From the NCBI GenBank assembly GCA_028751875.1, contig CM054134.1:71576571-71640570 (forward strand): a stretch of DNA of 64,000 nt, in the 5' to 3' direction. Every line of letters begins with the position of its first letter. The stretch's first letter is position 1. Shown piece by piece: positions 11,350 to 21,778 of the stretch. The position numbers and the translations under genes are program-made. A model generated the notes under the pieces. The model did not search any database, was not told the origin of the DNA, and was given only the letters and a program-made list of their open reading frames with translations. The stretch comes from Rapana venosa (Eukaryota; Mollusca; Gastropoda; Neogastropoda; Muricidae).

Positions 11350-12420
11350 ATGATTTGTTGTGTTGCTGTTTTAATTCGAGATAACTGGTATAGGAGCCGA
11401 CAAAATTTGGTATTGCCATAGCCTTCTTTCCCATACCACGCTCACTTTTACCCTCTTTCCAGGAGAGTGCTTGGAAATACCCCGATTTTACAAATATTGT
11501 TGGATTTCCCCCAAAATATTGGGGGTTTTTCGAATTACATGACCCTTTTTCGGTAGAGTGAAAACCCCGCCCCCCCCCTTTCCCCTTCATCTTCATAGAC
11601 TTTATCATGATTACAAAATTGGAGTACACACAAAACCCCGGGGCGCGTGCGCGCGCACAACAGTTGACAAAGACAAGACAAAAATTTTTTTTTTCGAGGA
11701 TAAAAAAATAAACCCCATGTGCTTTTTTAATTTCCCGTTTTCCCCCCTTGGGTACTTATTGATAATAAAAAAAAATAAACCAAAAAACCAATACACTCAA
11801 GTAGAAAGAGAAAAAAAAAACACCACCAAAAACACCCCAAAAACCCCCGAAAAAGAGAGAAAAAAAGCAACAACAAAAATAAAAATAAAGCAAAAAAAAC
11901 AAAAACAACAAAAAAATAGCAAAGAAAAACCAAGGCAAAATTAAAAACAGAAACAACAAAGGGAGAAGGGCAACCCCAAAAAATCCCAACCCCCCCCCCC
12001 CCCCCCCCCCCACCCCAAAACTCCCAAACCAATCCCTCCATAATAATAAAAGGGGAAAAAACCCTGTAAATAGTATCATTTTGGTTAACGGGAAAGATAG
12101 CCTCAACAAATTCATTCTACTTTTCTTCTTTTTTTTTTTTTAAAGGGAAAAACAACAGCAATAGTAAACTACACAAAAAAAAGGAGACAGGCATCCCGGG
12201 GGGCAAATATGGCAAGGATAAGTCAGAAGGGGGGTTTGAGAGGAAAAGTGCAGGGAAAAAAAAATTCTCTTTTCAACAAAGAATGCACTGACCCCGTCAC
12301 CCTTTTTTTCAGCATTTAAAAAAAAAAAAACGCAAAAAAAATTTTTGGGAAGGGAGGAGCCCCTTTTGGCCTAAGCCCCAAGCCATCTAAAAATTAAAGG
12401 AACACCTAATGCGAATGATT
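11350..12420. other. No recognisable gene; homopolymer-rich
   Basis: A-rich stretches at 11760-11960, a C run at 11990-12011 and A/T runs up to about 12340. ORFs here are Lys/Thr- or Gly/Phe-rich artefacts of composition. Confidence 0.5.
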
Positions 12421-12429
12421 TATCAACCA

Positions 12430-12952
12430 ACCCCCTTCTTACCTGTTCCCTTATTGCCCCACCCCCACCCCCCTTGGTCCTGTCCTTTTGCAAAATTATT
12501 ATGTCTGCAGAAGTGGACAATCTCAGGCAGCTGGTGTTCTATGCTGATTTAAGTATCGGGCAATGATGATAAATGGGCGAAACAGAAAGTTTTTATTTGG
12601 TAATAAAAGTTTTGGTGAAAATCCTTTTAATGTTTGAGGTATTGGGTTACTTGGTCAACCCATGTTTGTGTGTGTTGTGTGTGTGTGGTGTGGTGTGTGT
12701 GTGTGTTCGCGTGTGCACGCGCGCACAGCGGGGTGTGGTGGTTGAAATTTTGTTGTGTGTGGGTGTGTGTATGGGCATGTGTTATGTGTATGTATGCGGT
12801 GCGGGGTGGGCCCGGGGGGTGTGTGTGGGGTTTTGTGGGTTTGTGTTGTTGATTGGCTTAAGCAAACTTGTTAAAATTAGGAACACTAAAGCTGATATAA
12901 TCTACAGCCCAAACCATTTCCCATCTGTTCCCAATTTACACCCCCTACTCCT

Positions 12953-13003
<51 letters not shown>

Positions 13004-13100
13004 TTGTCTTGTCCTTCGGTAGCATAATCATGTCATGCAGAAGATGGACATCCTCAGGCAAACTGGTGTTTTTTGCTGATATAATTTTTCGGCAAACGAT
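12430..13100. repeat. Direct duplication, about 530-bp spacing
   Basis: Two related segments lie at about 12430-12565 and 12905-13095. Shared words in order are 'ctgttccc', the C-rich run, 'ttgtcctt', 'attatgtctgcagaag/atcatgtcatgcagaag', 'tggaca', 'ctcaggca', 'ctggtgtt', 'tgctgat' and 'cggcaa'. A GT-rich tract (12660-12850) separates them. The C run of the second copy expands to about 50 bases. It may be a real tandem duplication or a junction between an error-rich and a clean version of the same locus. Confidence 0.55.
12953..13003. repeat. Poly-C run, about 50 bases
   Basis: A nearly pure C run, which marks the visible boundary between error-rich and clean sequence. Confidence 0.9.
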
Positions 13101-13214
13101 TTTCTAGTCCACCAGAACTGCAAGGGTACCTTAAAAAAATTAAAGCAATTAAAAAGCAAAACTATTTACATACTGATTAACTGTTTATGAATGATGTGTA
13201 TGTATGTTTAAATC

Positions 13215-13470
13215 GATATTTTGAAATTAATCTAAATTCTTTTATTTCGAGCAAAATGGAATAAGCACTCAAATGTGGGTTTTTTTTTACATCCAGTCTC
13301 CATGTGCATGCAGTTTTGCACATTTTGGCACATTTTGGCACATCTGTTCCCACCGGCACAAAAATGGCGTACTCTTCTTATTGTTAGAACAAGTTTTAAC
13401 ATGTGCACAATATGTTCTGCATGCATTTGGACAGAGACCTCAGTTTATAGTCTCATTGAATGATGTGCGT
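13215..13470 (-). mobile_element. SINE, shared-tail family, truncated
   Basis: On the minus strand it carries the shared SINE body ('atgcagaacatattgtgcacatgtt', 'gccggtgggaacagatg', 'gactggatgt') and ends in 'cttattccattttgctcgaaataaaagaattt'. The tRNA-like head is missing. Confidence 0.7.
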
Positions 13471-13509
13471 GTGAGTGTGCATGCGCATGCACACGGGCAT
13501 GTGTGGTAT

Positions 13510-13514
<5 letters not shown>

Positions 13515-13545
<31 letters not shown>
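13515..13545. repeat. (GT)n microsatellite
   Basis: Pure GT dinucleotide tract. Confidence 0.9.
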
Positions 13546-13547
<2 letters not shown>

Positions 13548-13549
13548 TC

Positions 13550-14015
13550 ACAAGATGCAGTCAAATTTTAAACAACATCATACACTTGTTGGAAGGTGAA
13601 GGTTGGGGGAGGGGATGTTAGGACACTGGCACTCCACACCCACAGGAATGATGAGAGGCCACGCAGGGGTGTTATGGTAACACTTTTTATTGTTTCATCT
13701 ACACAACAACACACACCTGAAACACAGATAACATTCAGGTCACTACTCTATCCATATTTATCCAAGTACATGAAAGGCACACACAGCAAATAACAACATT
13801 GTTGTCTAGCCAAATGTAAGAAAACAAGTTAATCCTAGGGAACCAATAGAGAGTATACAGTTGTAAATCAGACAACCAAAGACTACAAAATAACTAGGAA
13901 ATCCTTTCCTCAATACTCTCAACTGACATTATCCTAATAATGTCCACAGAACTTAGTCTATACTAAGATCTTTCAAACATTGGTCCCTTTCATACCCCAT
14001 GGATATTGTAGCACA
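13550..14015. other. No recognisable gene
   Basis: Clean AT-rich sequence without motif or repeat relation that could be recognised. Confidence 0.4.
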
Positions 14016-14059
14016 AAGAGAGAGAGAGGGGGGGGGGGGGGGTGAAGAGAGAAAGAGAG

Positions 14060-14100
<41 letters not shown>
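14016..14100. repeat. G run and (GA)n microsatellite
   Basis: A G run at 14029-14042 and a GA tract to 14100, abutting the 3' tail of the ORF-bearing element on its left. Confidence 0.9.
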
Positions 14101-14103
<3 letters not shown>

Positions 14104-14314
14104 AATTGACACAATTGACACAATTTTATTGCTATTTAGCAATCAAGCCATATAGCGCTGCGGCGCGGTAACAACGATATCGAACGCGACGCGATTACAA
14201 TGACATGGAAACCATGGCAGTGGTGGTATGTACATCAAGATACATTATTGTCTGTGTCTCAAGTGTCTCAATTTTCAAACCAGCCTTTCCTTTTCCAGTC
14301 TACAGCCAGCGAAG
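14101..14314 (-). mobile_element. 3' tail of the ORF-bearing retroposon
   Basis: Non-coding tail downstream of the ORF at 15222-14315. On the minus strand it runs through 'gcgccgcagcgctatatgg' and a short inverted repeat TTGCTA-AA-TAGCAA to a tandem tail of 'tgtcaat'-type units at 14128-14101. The same sequence, more than 200 bp and nearly identical, is at 31039-31280, where it is bounded by a target-site duplication. Shared inverted repeats plus short tandem tails are typical of the 3' ends recognised by LINE reverse transcriptases. Confidence 0.75.
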
Positions 14315-15222
14315 TCAGCCCATGTAAGACCGGATCAGGTCCCGAAGATGATGTAACTCCTGCTCAGCACTCGCCACCACTGTTGCTGTGTGTTGTGTGT
14401 TAGTACACTGTTTCCCTTTACGAAGTCTGGCAAGCCTGACACGTTCTTCTGGCAACATGTTTTTCTCTTCTTGCTTGATGTACCAGAACACACACTTAGA
14501 TTCCTCGCCAGGATCTCCATTCCAAGAGTATTCCAGGATGATGTCATCTGATTCACACATCACAATGTTTTGATCAACCGAACTATGTACCACCACCTTT
14601 CGAAACCCTGTGTTTCTCTTGCTGTCCCTTAATCGACGCTGTACACGTTTGTCAGTTAGAGTAGACACATACTGTTTCACAATACCAGTATCAGTATCAG
14701 AGTCATCCACTGTGCAGCCAACTGTCAGCTCTTCCTGCACATCAGGCGCCTCAGAAGACACACCGATCTTGCTGTCTGTTGCTGGATCACACGGTAGATC
14801 AAATGAATCTGGTGTGGCTGAGGCATTCAATTCACTGCTGACACATAGTTCTGTGTACACACTGGTTTGTTTTCCTTCTGTTTCCACATCGAGCAGGGAG
14901 TCAATGTTACACAAGACCGCTCTTCCAAGACACTGTTATTGTCACATTGGCGACTTGCCTGTCTTTCTTGGTGTTGTCTACTTCTTTGAACATCGCGACG
15001 TCTTTGACAAGGGGGTTTCTTGCGATAGTACTGAACACGGGAGTTACGGTTCAGCACCGGGTCGGCCATTTCTGTTGACACTGGCTTGTCAGCTGGCTTC
15101 ATTCGCAAGACGAACACAACACTGCCGCTCTCCCCCGCGACTTTCCAACTCGATACGACGTTGTCGATCAGCAGGGCGTTTAAAGTTGTTATTACAGTAG
15201 CTGGAAGGCCAGTAACTGACAT
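14315..15222 (-). CDS. ORF of a retroposon-like element, function unknown
   Basis: I do not recognise this protein. It reads from MSVTGLPATV at 15222 to a stop at 14315, about 300 residues, with one frameshift near 14900. Upstream of the shift the frame covers residues 1 to about 110; downstream a second frame carries the rest. The N-terminus has an SSWKVAGE...VVFVLRMK strand-like segment. A very basic stretch follows (YYRKKPPCQRRRDVQRSRQHQ), then an acidic middle (DDSDTDTG), then a Glu/Lys/Arg-rich C-terminus ending LRDLIRSYMG. The basic stretch suggests nucleic-acid binding; this is inference. A related N-terminus (SWKMAGE...IIVLRLK) is at 33606-33358, and the tail beyond the stop recurs at 31039-31280, so the unit is dispersed. 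No RT, endonuclease or transposase motif is seen nearby. It could instead be a retrocopied host gene. Confidence 0.5.
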
Positions 15223-15299
15223 TTTGAAGCTAAAATGCAAAAATTTGCAGCAGCTTACTAACAGCACACCCGTTCAGTTCTCGTCCCGTCACGTCCCAG

Positions 15300-15300
<1 letters not shown>

Positions 15301-15332
<32 letters not shown>
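15301..15332. repeat. (GA)n microsatellite
   Basis: GAGA tract just 5' of the ORF-bearing element. Confidence 0.9.
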
Positions 15333-15334
<2 letters not shown>

Positions 15335-15339
15335 AGGCA

Positions 15340-15820
15340 CAATCTAGTGTGTCATAAAACCTCATACAAATTAACCACTTTTGACACAAATAACTAACCA
15401 TACACAAAGTCACACCTTCATGTTGAATTGCCTACTTTTAGCAGGGCAATTGCTACAAGGGCCTAGCTAGGCCTAGTCCTGTACTGCATTTACGTCTAAC
15501 CTTCAAGTCTTCAACTCTTTTAGTTTTAGCAGTCAACTCTTATCTCAATTCAAATTTGCCATAGTAGTCTGTCCCAATAGCTCTATTACCAAATCCACAT
15601 TATTTTGATCAGTGCAATTCACAAACCTCACCTCAACATGTTACACACATCAAACAATTACTTACTGGTAAAATTCCACTTCTCACATGAACATCCAACC
15701 CTATAATATGTCATGGATCACACAAATCAATAGTAAAAGTCTCATGACTCTAGCCAACTTAAATGTGTAAAGTCTTCAGAAATAATGCAGTCTTAACGAT
15801 CCTTACAGGGAAGGTGGGGG
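15340..15820. other. No recognisable gene
   Basis: AT-rich, clean sequence 5' of the ORF-bearing element. No motif was recognised. Confidence 0.4.
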
Positions 15821-15822
15821 TA

Positions 15823-15932
15823 GCACACACACACACACACACACACACCACACACACACACACACACACCACACACACACACACACACATACACACACAC
15901 ACACACACACACGCACGCACGCGCGCGCGCCG
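15823..15932. repeat. (CA)n-(CG)n compound microsatellite
   Basis: CA tracts with ACCA interruptions run into GCAC/GCGC units ending 'gcgcgcgcgccg'. Alternating purine-pyrimidine sequence of this kind can form Z-DNA in vitro (established knowledge). Confidence 0.9.
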
Positions 15933-16054
15933 CGGCTGGAGAGCCTTGAAATGGCACACTTCTTGGAAAAGTTGACGACTCATAACAGAAATCGATCTCG
16001 TACGTGAAGCTTACAAACTTGTAATGACGATTATCAGAATCATTGTGTCTAGCT

Positions 16055-16150
16055 ACCTACCATTTAGAAATAGTGTTTGCTTTGTTTTTCGTTCTTTGGC
16101 TAGACCTTCGAGGATAAGAGTTTTGCGTAGCCTTTGCGACCGTTTTTGTC
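16055..16150 (-). repeat. Shared repeat core, partial
   Basis: Resembles the 'ctcggctagagct...ttttgcgtatg...ccattaaggta...attctgactacaggga' block found at 36040, 45830, 46250, 47430, 57400 and 60290. Only this core is present, and it is degraded. Strand follows the convention of the full copies, whose tRNA-like head is at their right end. Confidence 0.5.
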
Positions 16151-16657
16151 ACCATTAAGGTACCGCATTCTGACTACAGGGATAGTAATATCTAAAAGGA
16201 AGTTTTTGCGAACATTGAAGGGTCTTCAGACGTAAAAAGAGCTGCTTGTGTAAGTGATATTATGCATCGTGTAAACACAGCAGTGCCCATGGTTTCTCAA
16301 GTTTGCCTTTAAACATTGTTATTGTTGTTATTGGGTTTTTTTCCCCGGGAACTGACTTCAAAGTGCTTTAAGTTACAAATATAAAAGTATATAATTCTAC
16401 CAGTATGTTCTTTTTAATCTCAACTTCATCCCCAGTCTGGTTCTGTGTCCCCTCAAACGGCAACATCTTTTTCTTCCTCCTGGATGGTGCCAAGAAAACA
16501 TGTCAATGGTATCTCAGGCAACACTTCAACAGGACTGGAAAAACAAAACACCACGACTGTCGATTTATGTGACCGCCTTCAGGTCGTACCATAGCGTGAG
16601 TAGTTTTGAGTTGGATCACTATCTCTGTCAGTGACTTCTGCTGACCCTTCGGTTTTC

Positions 16658-18113
16658 TTATTCAACTTGATTAGCATGTGTATTTATCCATCTCCTCGTG
16701 ACCGATTTTAAAGACGAACCTGTTGACTCACTTGAGTTTTCCACGTTGAGCAAAGAATGTTCCTCATCTGATACAACAGCTGTGCAGTCAGACACACTGA
16801 ACATGTCATCATTGCAGTCTACATCTGACTCATCATTTTCTACATCTGACTCATCATTCTCTACATCTGACTCATCATTCTCTACATCTGACTCATCGTT
16901 CTCTACCTCTGTCTGTAGGATCTCACATCTGAGGACCCGCCCATTTTCACAGCCAATCCAGACCCGGCCTTTGTCGTCGACATTCAAGCTGTGGCCGAAC
17001 CAGGTTTCATCTCCAGCAGCCAGGAAACGCTGGAAGTGAAGCTGGTTCTCATGGATGGACACCACGTAACAACAGTCGTTTTGCCTGTCAGCCACCAGCA
17101 GCTGCTCCTGGTCGTTCTCCTGCCAGAAGCAGACATCAGACGGACAGAAATTGCTGTCTGGGGGTGCGTACTTTGCAACAGTGTGCTCTGGTCTCTGCGA
17201 TACAGACAGACATTCCGTTTGGTTGCATACTCTCTCGAGACTCCTCATCTTCCACTGTTTCCACCAGGCAATGACATCGCCTGTACTAGTTGCATCAAAG
17301 CAACTGGCTTCACTGGTTAGTGTCAAACACACGATGTGTTTCCCGCTCGAAACGATCCTCAGATATCACCTGAACTCTGAAAATGGAGGTTTTCTCTGCT
17401 CCCAGAAAGTGGTACACTTGGAACATATTTTCTCGGTACCCTTTGGAATTTAGACGAAATACAGTCTCACTGTCATATCTGCGTTCACACCTTGTATAAA
17501 AACTGCAGTGTTTTGAATATCTCTTACAAGTGCTTTGGCCATTAAATGTGCGTACATGGCGACGGACCTCGACCCCTTCTTCATCAAGACATATGTTGGT
17601 GGTTTTTCCAGAAGACGGATCCCATATCAACACAGCAAATGACTCTGAATCTTGTTGGCAAACTCCGTATACTTCCTTTCTCTCTTTATATTCAAAGACG
17701 TGTACAATCATTTCTTTAGAAGATCTAAATTCCTCATACAATTCAATGTGAATTCTTCGTAGCTTATTGACGCCATCCTCGCTGACAAAATCATTGAATG
17801 AATTTACGCCATTTCTGTATGCTGCCGCTGGCGTGCGCTTCTTAATTTTATGCTTAGGTCTTTCTTCTTTGATATCATCAAATTCTCTCATGCGCTTCCT
17901 AGCCGTCAGCTTGTTGGAATCAGACGCTTCAGCAGTAAGGGCACCATGGACTGTCCCCTGAAGGACTGTGAGGTGGGCCAGCTCCGTTTGTATGATCTGC
18001 TCCTCCTCTCTCAGCCTCTCCTCTAAAGCAGCGTCGAATGTCCTGATCTTTTTTTGCAAACTCTCGTGGCTGTTGCGAATCCCCTCAACAAACCACTCGT
18101 ACTGCTTCCGTAC
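16658..18113 (-). CDS. TRIM-like protein, exon 2 (coiled coil + propeller)
   Basis: Second coding exon of a TRIM-like gene. The acceptor is at 18115-18114 (minus strand ..gtgtgCAG), and the exon opens in phase with VRKQYEWFVEGIRNSHESLQKKI, a heptad-rich coiled coil with ALEERLREEEQIIQTELAHL. A basic patch KHKIKKR follows, then about 300 residues of beta-strand-like repeats, such as VIAWWKQW, CCYVVSIHEN and FGHSLNVDDKGRVWIGCENGRV, which resemble the blades of NHL/TolB-type propellers. The frame breaks at about 17342-17340, where one extra A in an AAA run ends the first frame at 17310. The second frame then continues to the stop at 16658. A fourfold VENDESD repeat lies in the C-terminal tail. 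TRIM proteins use a C-terminal domain like this to bind substrates; the specific partner is unknown. The break is either a sequence error or a young lesion. Confidence 0.7.
16821..16904. repeat. 21-bp tandem repeat, 4 units, in-frame
   Basis: Units start at 16821, 16842, 16863 and 16884 ('acatctgactcatcattctct' on the plus strand, with few changes). On the minus strand each unit encodes VENDESD. The unit is a multiple of three, so copy-number change would keep the reading frame. Confidence 0.9.
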
Positions 18114-18177
18114 CTGCACACAACAACAACAACGTCAACAACAAATGTTTAGGCACTGGCACATCTCCCATACAATG

Positions 18178-18208
18178 CATGCACGCACGCACGCACGCAC
18201 ACGCGCGC

Positions 18209-18238
<30 letters not shown>
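18178..18238. repeat. (GCAC)n-(GC)n-(AC)n compound microsatellite
   Basis: Tandem GCAC units run into GC then AC dinucleotides, in the TRIM intron directly upstream of the exon-2 acceptor. Confidence 0.9.
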
Positions 18239-18240
<2 letters not shown>

Positions 18241-18309
18241 TCCCAGATGCAAAGTCATCTTAAGCAAAATAGTGCCAATAAGAGATAGAACACTGCAAAT
18301 CAAAAGAGA

Positions 18310-18560
18310 CCTGTTTAACTCTACCCTTTACTGATGGCCTTCTTGAGAACACCACCATATCCACCGTGGCCCACGACAACCTCAGACCCAACCAGGTGTT
18401 CCTGAAGACTGACGGAATCCATCCCACCAATAGAGGAAGCAGTGCCCTTGCTGGGAACATTGGCCGGCATCTTCGGGAATCGCCCCGCAGAACGACGAGG
18501 AGACCAAGGCACTGTGACTTCCCGACAAGCAGGGTAGAACAGAGCGTCTGGCGGTGAATC
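18310..18560 (+). mobile_element. SGNH-hydrolase-like fragment, C-terminal
   Basis: The plus strand reads NTTISTVAHDNLRPNQVFL, then KTDGIHPTNRGSSALAGNI, then GRHLRE. The DGIHPT...G...LA.NI wording resembles the Asp-x-x-His block near the C-terminus of SGNH hydrolases. Such domains are known as passengers in retrotransposons such as CR1 ORF1 and in dispersed invertebrate repeats. The N-terminal GDS block was not found upstream. I infer a TE remnant in the TRIM intron. Confidence 0.45.
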
Positions 18561-18639
18561 GGGATCCATGGCTGAACCCCTATGGACCGCTCTATGACTG
18601 TTTTTAAACAGAAGTGAAAACAAGAAACTTCCCCCATGC

Positions 18640-18717
18640 CCACCACACACACACACACGCACACACACCACACTACACACACACTCACACCACACACGCA
18701 CACCACACACACACTCA

Positions 18718-18754
<37 letters not shown>
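18640..18754. repeat. (CA)n microsatellite, interrupted
   Basis: CACACA tracts with ACCA, CACTA and CACTC interruptions. Confidence 0.9.
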
Positions 18755-18756
<2 letters not shown>

Positions 18757-18759
18757 GAG

Positions 18760-19480
18760 CATGAAGTACATACGCCCAAACGACGGGCAACGAGAATCCC
18801 TATGGGTTAACTTTAGAAAAGAAAATTTTGTTTGTTTTGAGATTATAACTTATTGTAATTTCGGGCGCAAACTCAACTTATCGAGTATAAGGAATGTTTC
18901 TTTGAAGTTGGCCCAATTATTATCTTTGTTCCCTTTAAAATCATTTTGATTAGACTATGAACAGAGACCACATGTGCAGACGTAGGCATGTTTCATTTTG
19001 AAAATCCATCCTACTTTTTTAGATGAAATGGCCAGCCATGGCTGATTGATGACACAAACATGTCCAGCATGCTCTCTAAGACCTGGAGAGGAATGGACTC
19101 CACAATGTTAATGTGTCCAAGACGTACTGCCCATAAAATTCAGGCACTGCACTATAACAATCTAAAGGGTCTCAGGGAGGTCATTAAGTCATTTGAATAT
19201 TATTGCATAAACTCTGACATCCCAGAGATTGACTTGTTTTGCTATACTCTTCCGTGTCATCCGAAGACGAACAAATCTTTGATTTTCCCCCTTCTTTAAG
19301 GTTAGTATATTGTTAATTTTCCTTTCTTGAGATTTTTACTCTTATACAACACACACCACAAAAACTGGATTACGTTTTTGTTTAAATTGAGATTACGTTC
19401 TTGTTCAACCTGAGAATTATTTGCATTTTTACAACCCTGCTACCGTATTAGAACTTGTACAAAAGCTAATACTCTTTATA
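18760..19480. other. No recognised gene; probable 5' part of the LINE
   Basis: Contains an open frame at 19060-19299 (MSSMLSKTWRGMDS...) with no recognisable motif. It lies just upstream of the LINE endonuclease start and could be a remnant of its 5' region. This is inference. Confidence 0.3.
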
Positions 19481-20418
19481 ATGATAAAAACCTGTCCCTT
19501 AACATTTTACAGTGGAACTGTAGATCTATGTCAACAAATCTAACCATATCTGATTCAGCATCTTGCATCGTTCAGATCTGAGGTTTTAGTCTTACAGTCT
19601 TTAAACACTACTAAAATAGACTGCCAAATCTGAAAAATTACTATTATCCACCAATTCCCTGAAGTTGTTGCAAACGATGCTGAAAAGATCGGCTGCCATC
19701 TATGTGCATAAAGGAATAGAGTATAATGTATGTACCTCGCCAGTGCCAACTAATGTACCAAATCTACACTCTTGTGCTGCATGCATAAAATCACCAAATC
19801 AATAGATCTTAACGTTGTTTCGGTATATTTTCCTAAAGGCCCCAATGACATCAACAGAGAATGGTTACGTACATTGCCAGAATCTAAAAAAATGGTTAAT
19901 ATGTGGGGATTTCAATGCGCACTCCCCTTTCTGGATAAAGAATGTACATCAGTAACCAATAATCGATTTATTGAAAACATTATCGATTCATATCTTTTTC
20001 TACTTAATGATGGTAATTTTACAAGAATCCCAGATGTTTCGAATCAAAGACCTAGTGCTTTAGATCTATCTTTCATTTCTCCATCACTGTTTCCAACTGT
20101 AACTGGGAAATAGAAGGTGATACTTAGGAAGTGATCATTTTCCAATTGCTATCACTCTTAATTATGATTCTTCAGATATGACTTAGAAAAAGATGTTATC
20201 CCAAAGTATAATTATCGTTATGCTGACTGGAATAAGTTTAAAGATATTTTGATACAGATAAATAGTGAAAATTTAAAAGCTATGATATTAATACCTTTTA
20301 TGCCAATTTTAAAAAGTTTGTACTGCAAGCAGCTGATAGCTCTATCCCTAAGTATTCACCCATGAAGTCGAAAAAGCATTCCGGAAATATATGGTGAAAT
20401 CCTTCATGTCAAAAAGTT

Positions 20419-20922
20419 GTGAATGACAAAAAAGCTGCTTATAAAGTATATTTAAGAAATAAAACGTCAGAAAATCATTTTCTTATGAAAAAGGCAAAAT
20501 TGCTTTGTAATAAAACCGCTGAACAAAGCAAACGACAGTTTTGGTCTTCCTTTTGCTTTCAAGAAGTTAACACTTATAATGATATGCAAAAGGTGTGGAG
20601 TAAATTTAAAGATATGAAAAGTGGGGTTAGGCTTCCTAACTGTCCCATTAAAATTAAAGACAAGGAAATTCCATCTAATTCAGAGAAAGCTGAATCATTC
20701 ATAGAAATGTTTACAGACACAATGAGTGATAACAGTCTTTCAGAAAAATGCAAAGTATATAGAAATAAAGAAGCACAGAAAGACATGTATAAAGACCCTG
20801 TGGGAGATAATAATCATTACGTCAATGCTCCCCTAACATTGCAAGAGCTTAAAGATGCTCTCCTATCTCTTGGAACAAAAAGAACATCCGTTGTATTGAT
20901 GCTATTTCAAGTGAATTGTTAA
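20419..20922 (+). pseudogene. LINE ORF2 segment, endonuclease-RT linker
   Basis: Longest uninterrupted part before the RT. It ends with NAPLTLQELKDALLSLGTK, the usual start of the RT fingers region, after which a frameshift at about 20880 interrupts the reading. Lys- and Asn-rich as in the rest of the element. Confidence 0.7.
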
Positions 20923-21331
20923 AACAGCTGCCAGAAAATTGGATAATGTTATTACTAGAATTATTTCAAAGTTGCTGTCTCAAGGGTCATTCCAAGCATA
21001 TGGAAACATTCCATTTTAGTGCCAGTCCCAAAGCAGGGGAAACCTAAAAATGATAAAAACAGTTACAGACCTATCGCGTTAACCTCTCACACAGAAAACT
21101 TATGGAAAAAATAATTTAAACCGACTAATGCATTATTGCGATAAAAACAAAATAATCCCCATTAGCCAGCAGGTTTTTGAAAAGGTAGATGCACAGCAGA
21201 TCATCTGATTTAACTCAGTACGCATATTAAACACCAATTTGCTAGTAGGAAAAATGTGCTTGCCACCTTTTTGATATAAAAAAGCATATGATCAGTCTGG
21301 CATAAACGATTACTGTATAAACTAAAAACTA

Positions 21332-21778
21332 TTGGCTTATCTGGTAATATGTTTCATTATATTAAAGCATTTCTCTCAGAAAGATGTATGCAGGCCAAAG
21401 TGGAAATTCCTATTCTACTTTACGGTTTCCAACAATGGTATTCCACAGGGATCAGTTATCGCTCCACATCTTTTCAATATTCTTCTTTATGATCTTCCTC
21501 AGTGCCTCTCCAGTAATGCCATCCACGTCCAGTATGCTGATGACATTTGTATGTGGATGAATGTTACGATGAAAAAGAAAACACCAAAGAGGCATCTAAA
21601 CTATATAAAAAATATGTATCAGCTTGAGCTAAACAAACTTAATGACTACATTTTTGAGAATGGTCTTTCATTGTCTCCTGAAAAGACTAATCTCGTACTT
21701 TTCAATAATGGCACTAACCCCCCAGTTCTACCTGTTTTCCAAATAGATGGAAAGTGTTGGAATATAAAACTTTGGTGA
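21332..21778 (+). pseudogene. LINE RT palm segment with YADD
   Basis: Contains GIPQGSVIAPHLFNILLYDL and the catalytic YADD box, then LELNKLNDYIFENGLSLSPEKT, the thumb-side region of non-LTR reverse transcriptases. Frameshifts bound it on both sides. Confidence 0.85.

Larger units (their letters stand above)
1..13005. other. Region of indel-rich, low-accuracy sequence
   Basis: From the left edge to the long C run at 12953-13003, homopolymers of A, G, C and T are expanded or contracted everywhere, and every recognisable coding stretch (TRIM copy, two RTE LINE remnants) changes frame every few dozen bases. To the right of about 13.0 kb comparable elements read cleanly for hundreds of bases. The likeliest explanation is an unpolished long-read segment or contig end; very old decay is the alternative. 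Short ORFs in this part should not be taken as genes. Confidence 0.65.

Noticed and set aside
14610..15200. Plus-strand ORF of 196 codons opposite the retroposon ORF
   Set aside because: Antisense shadow. The minus-strand reading has a related sequence at 33.4 kb and a natural tail, the plus-strand one has neither.
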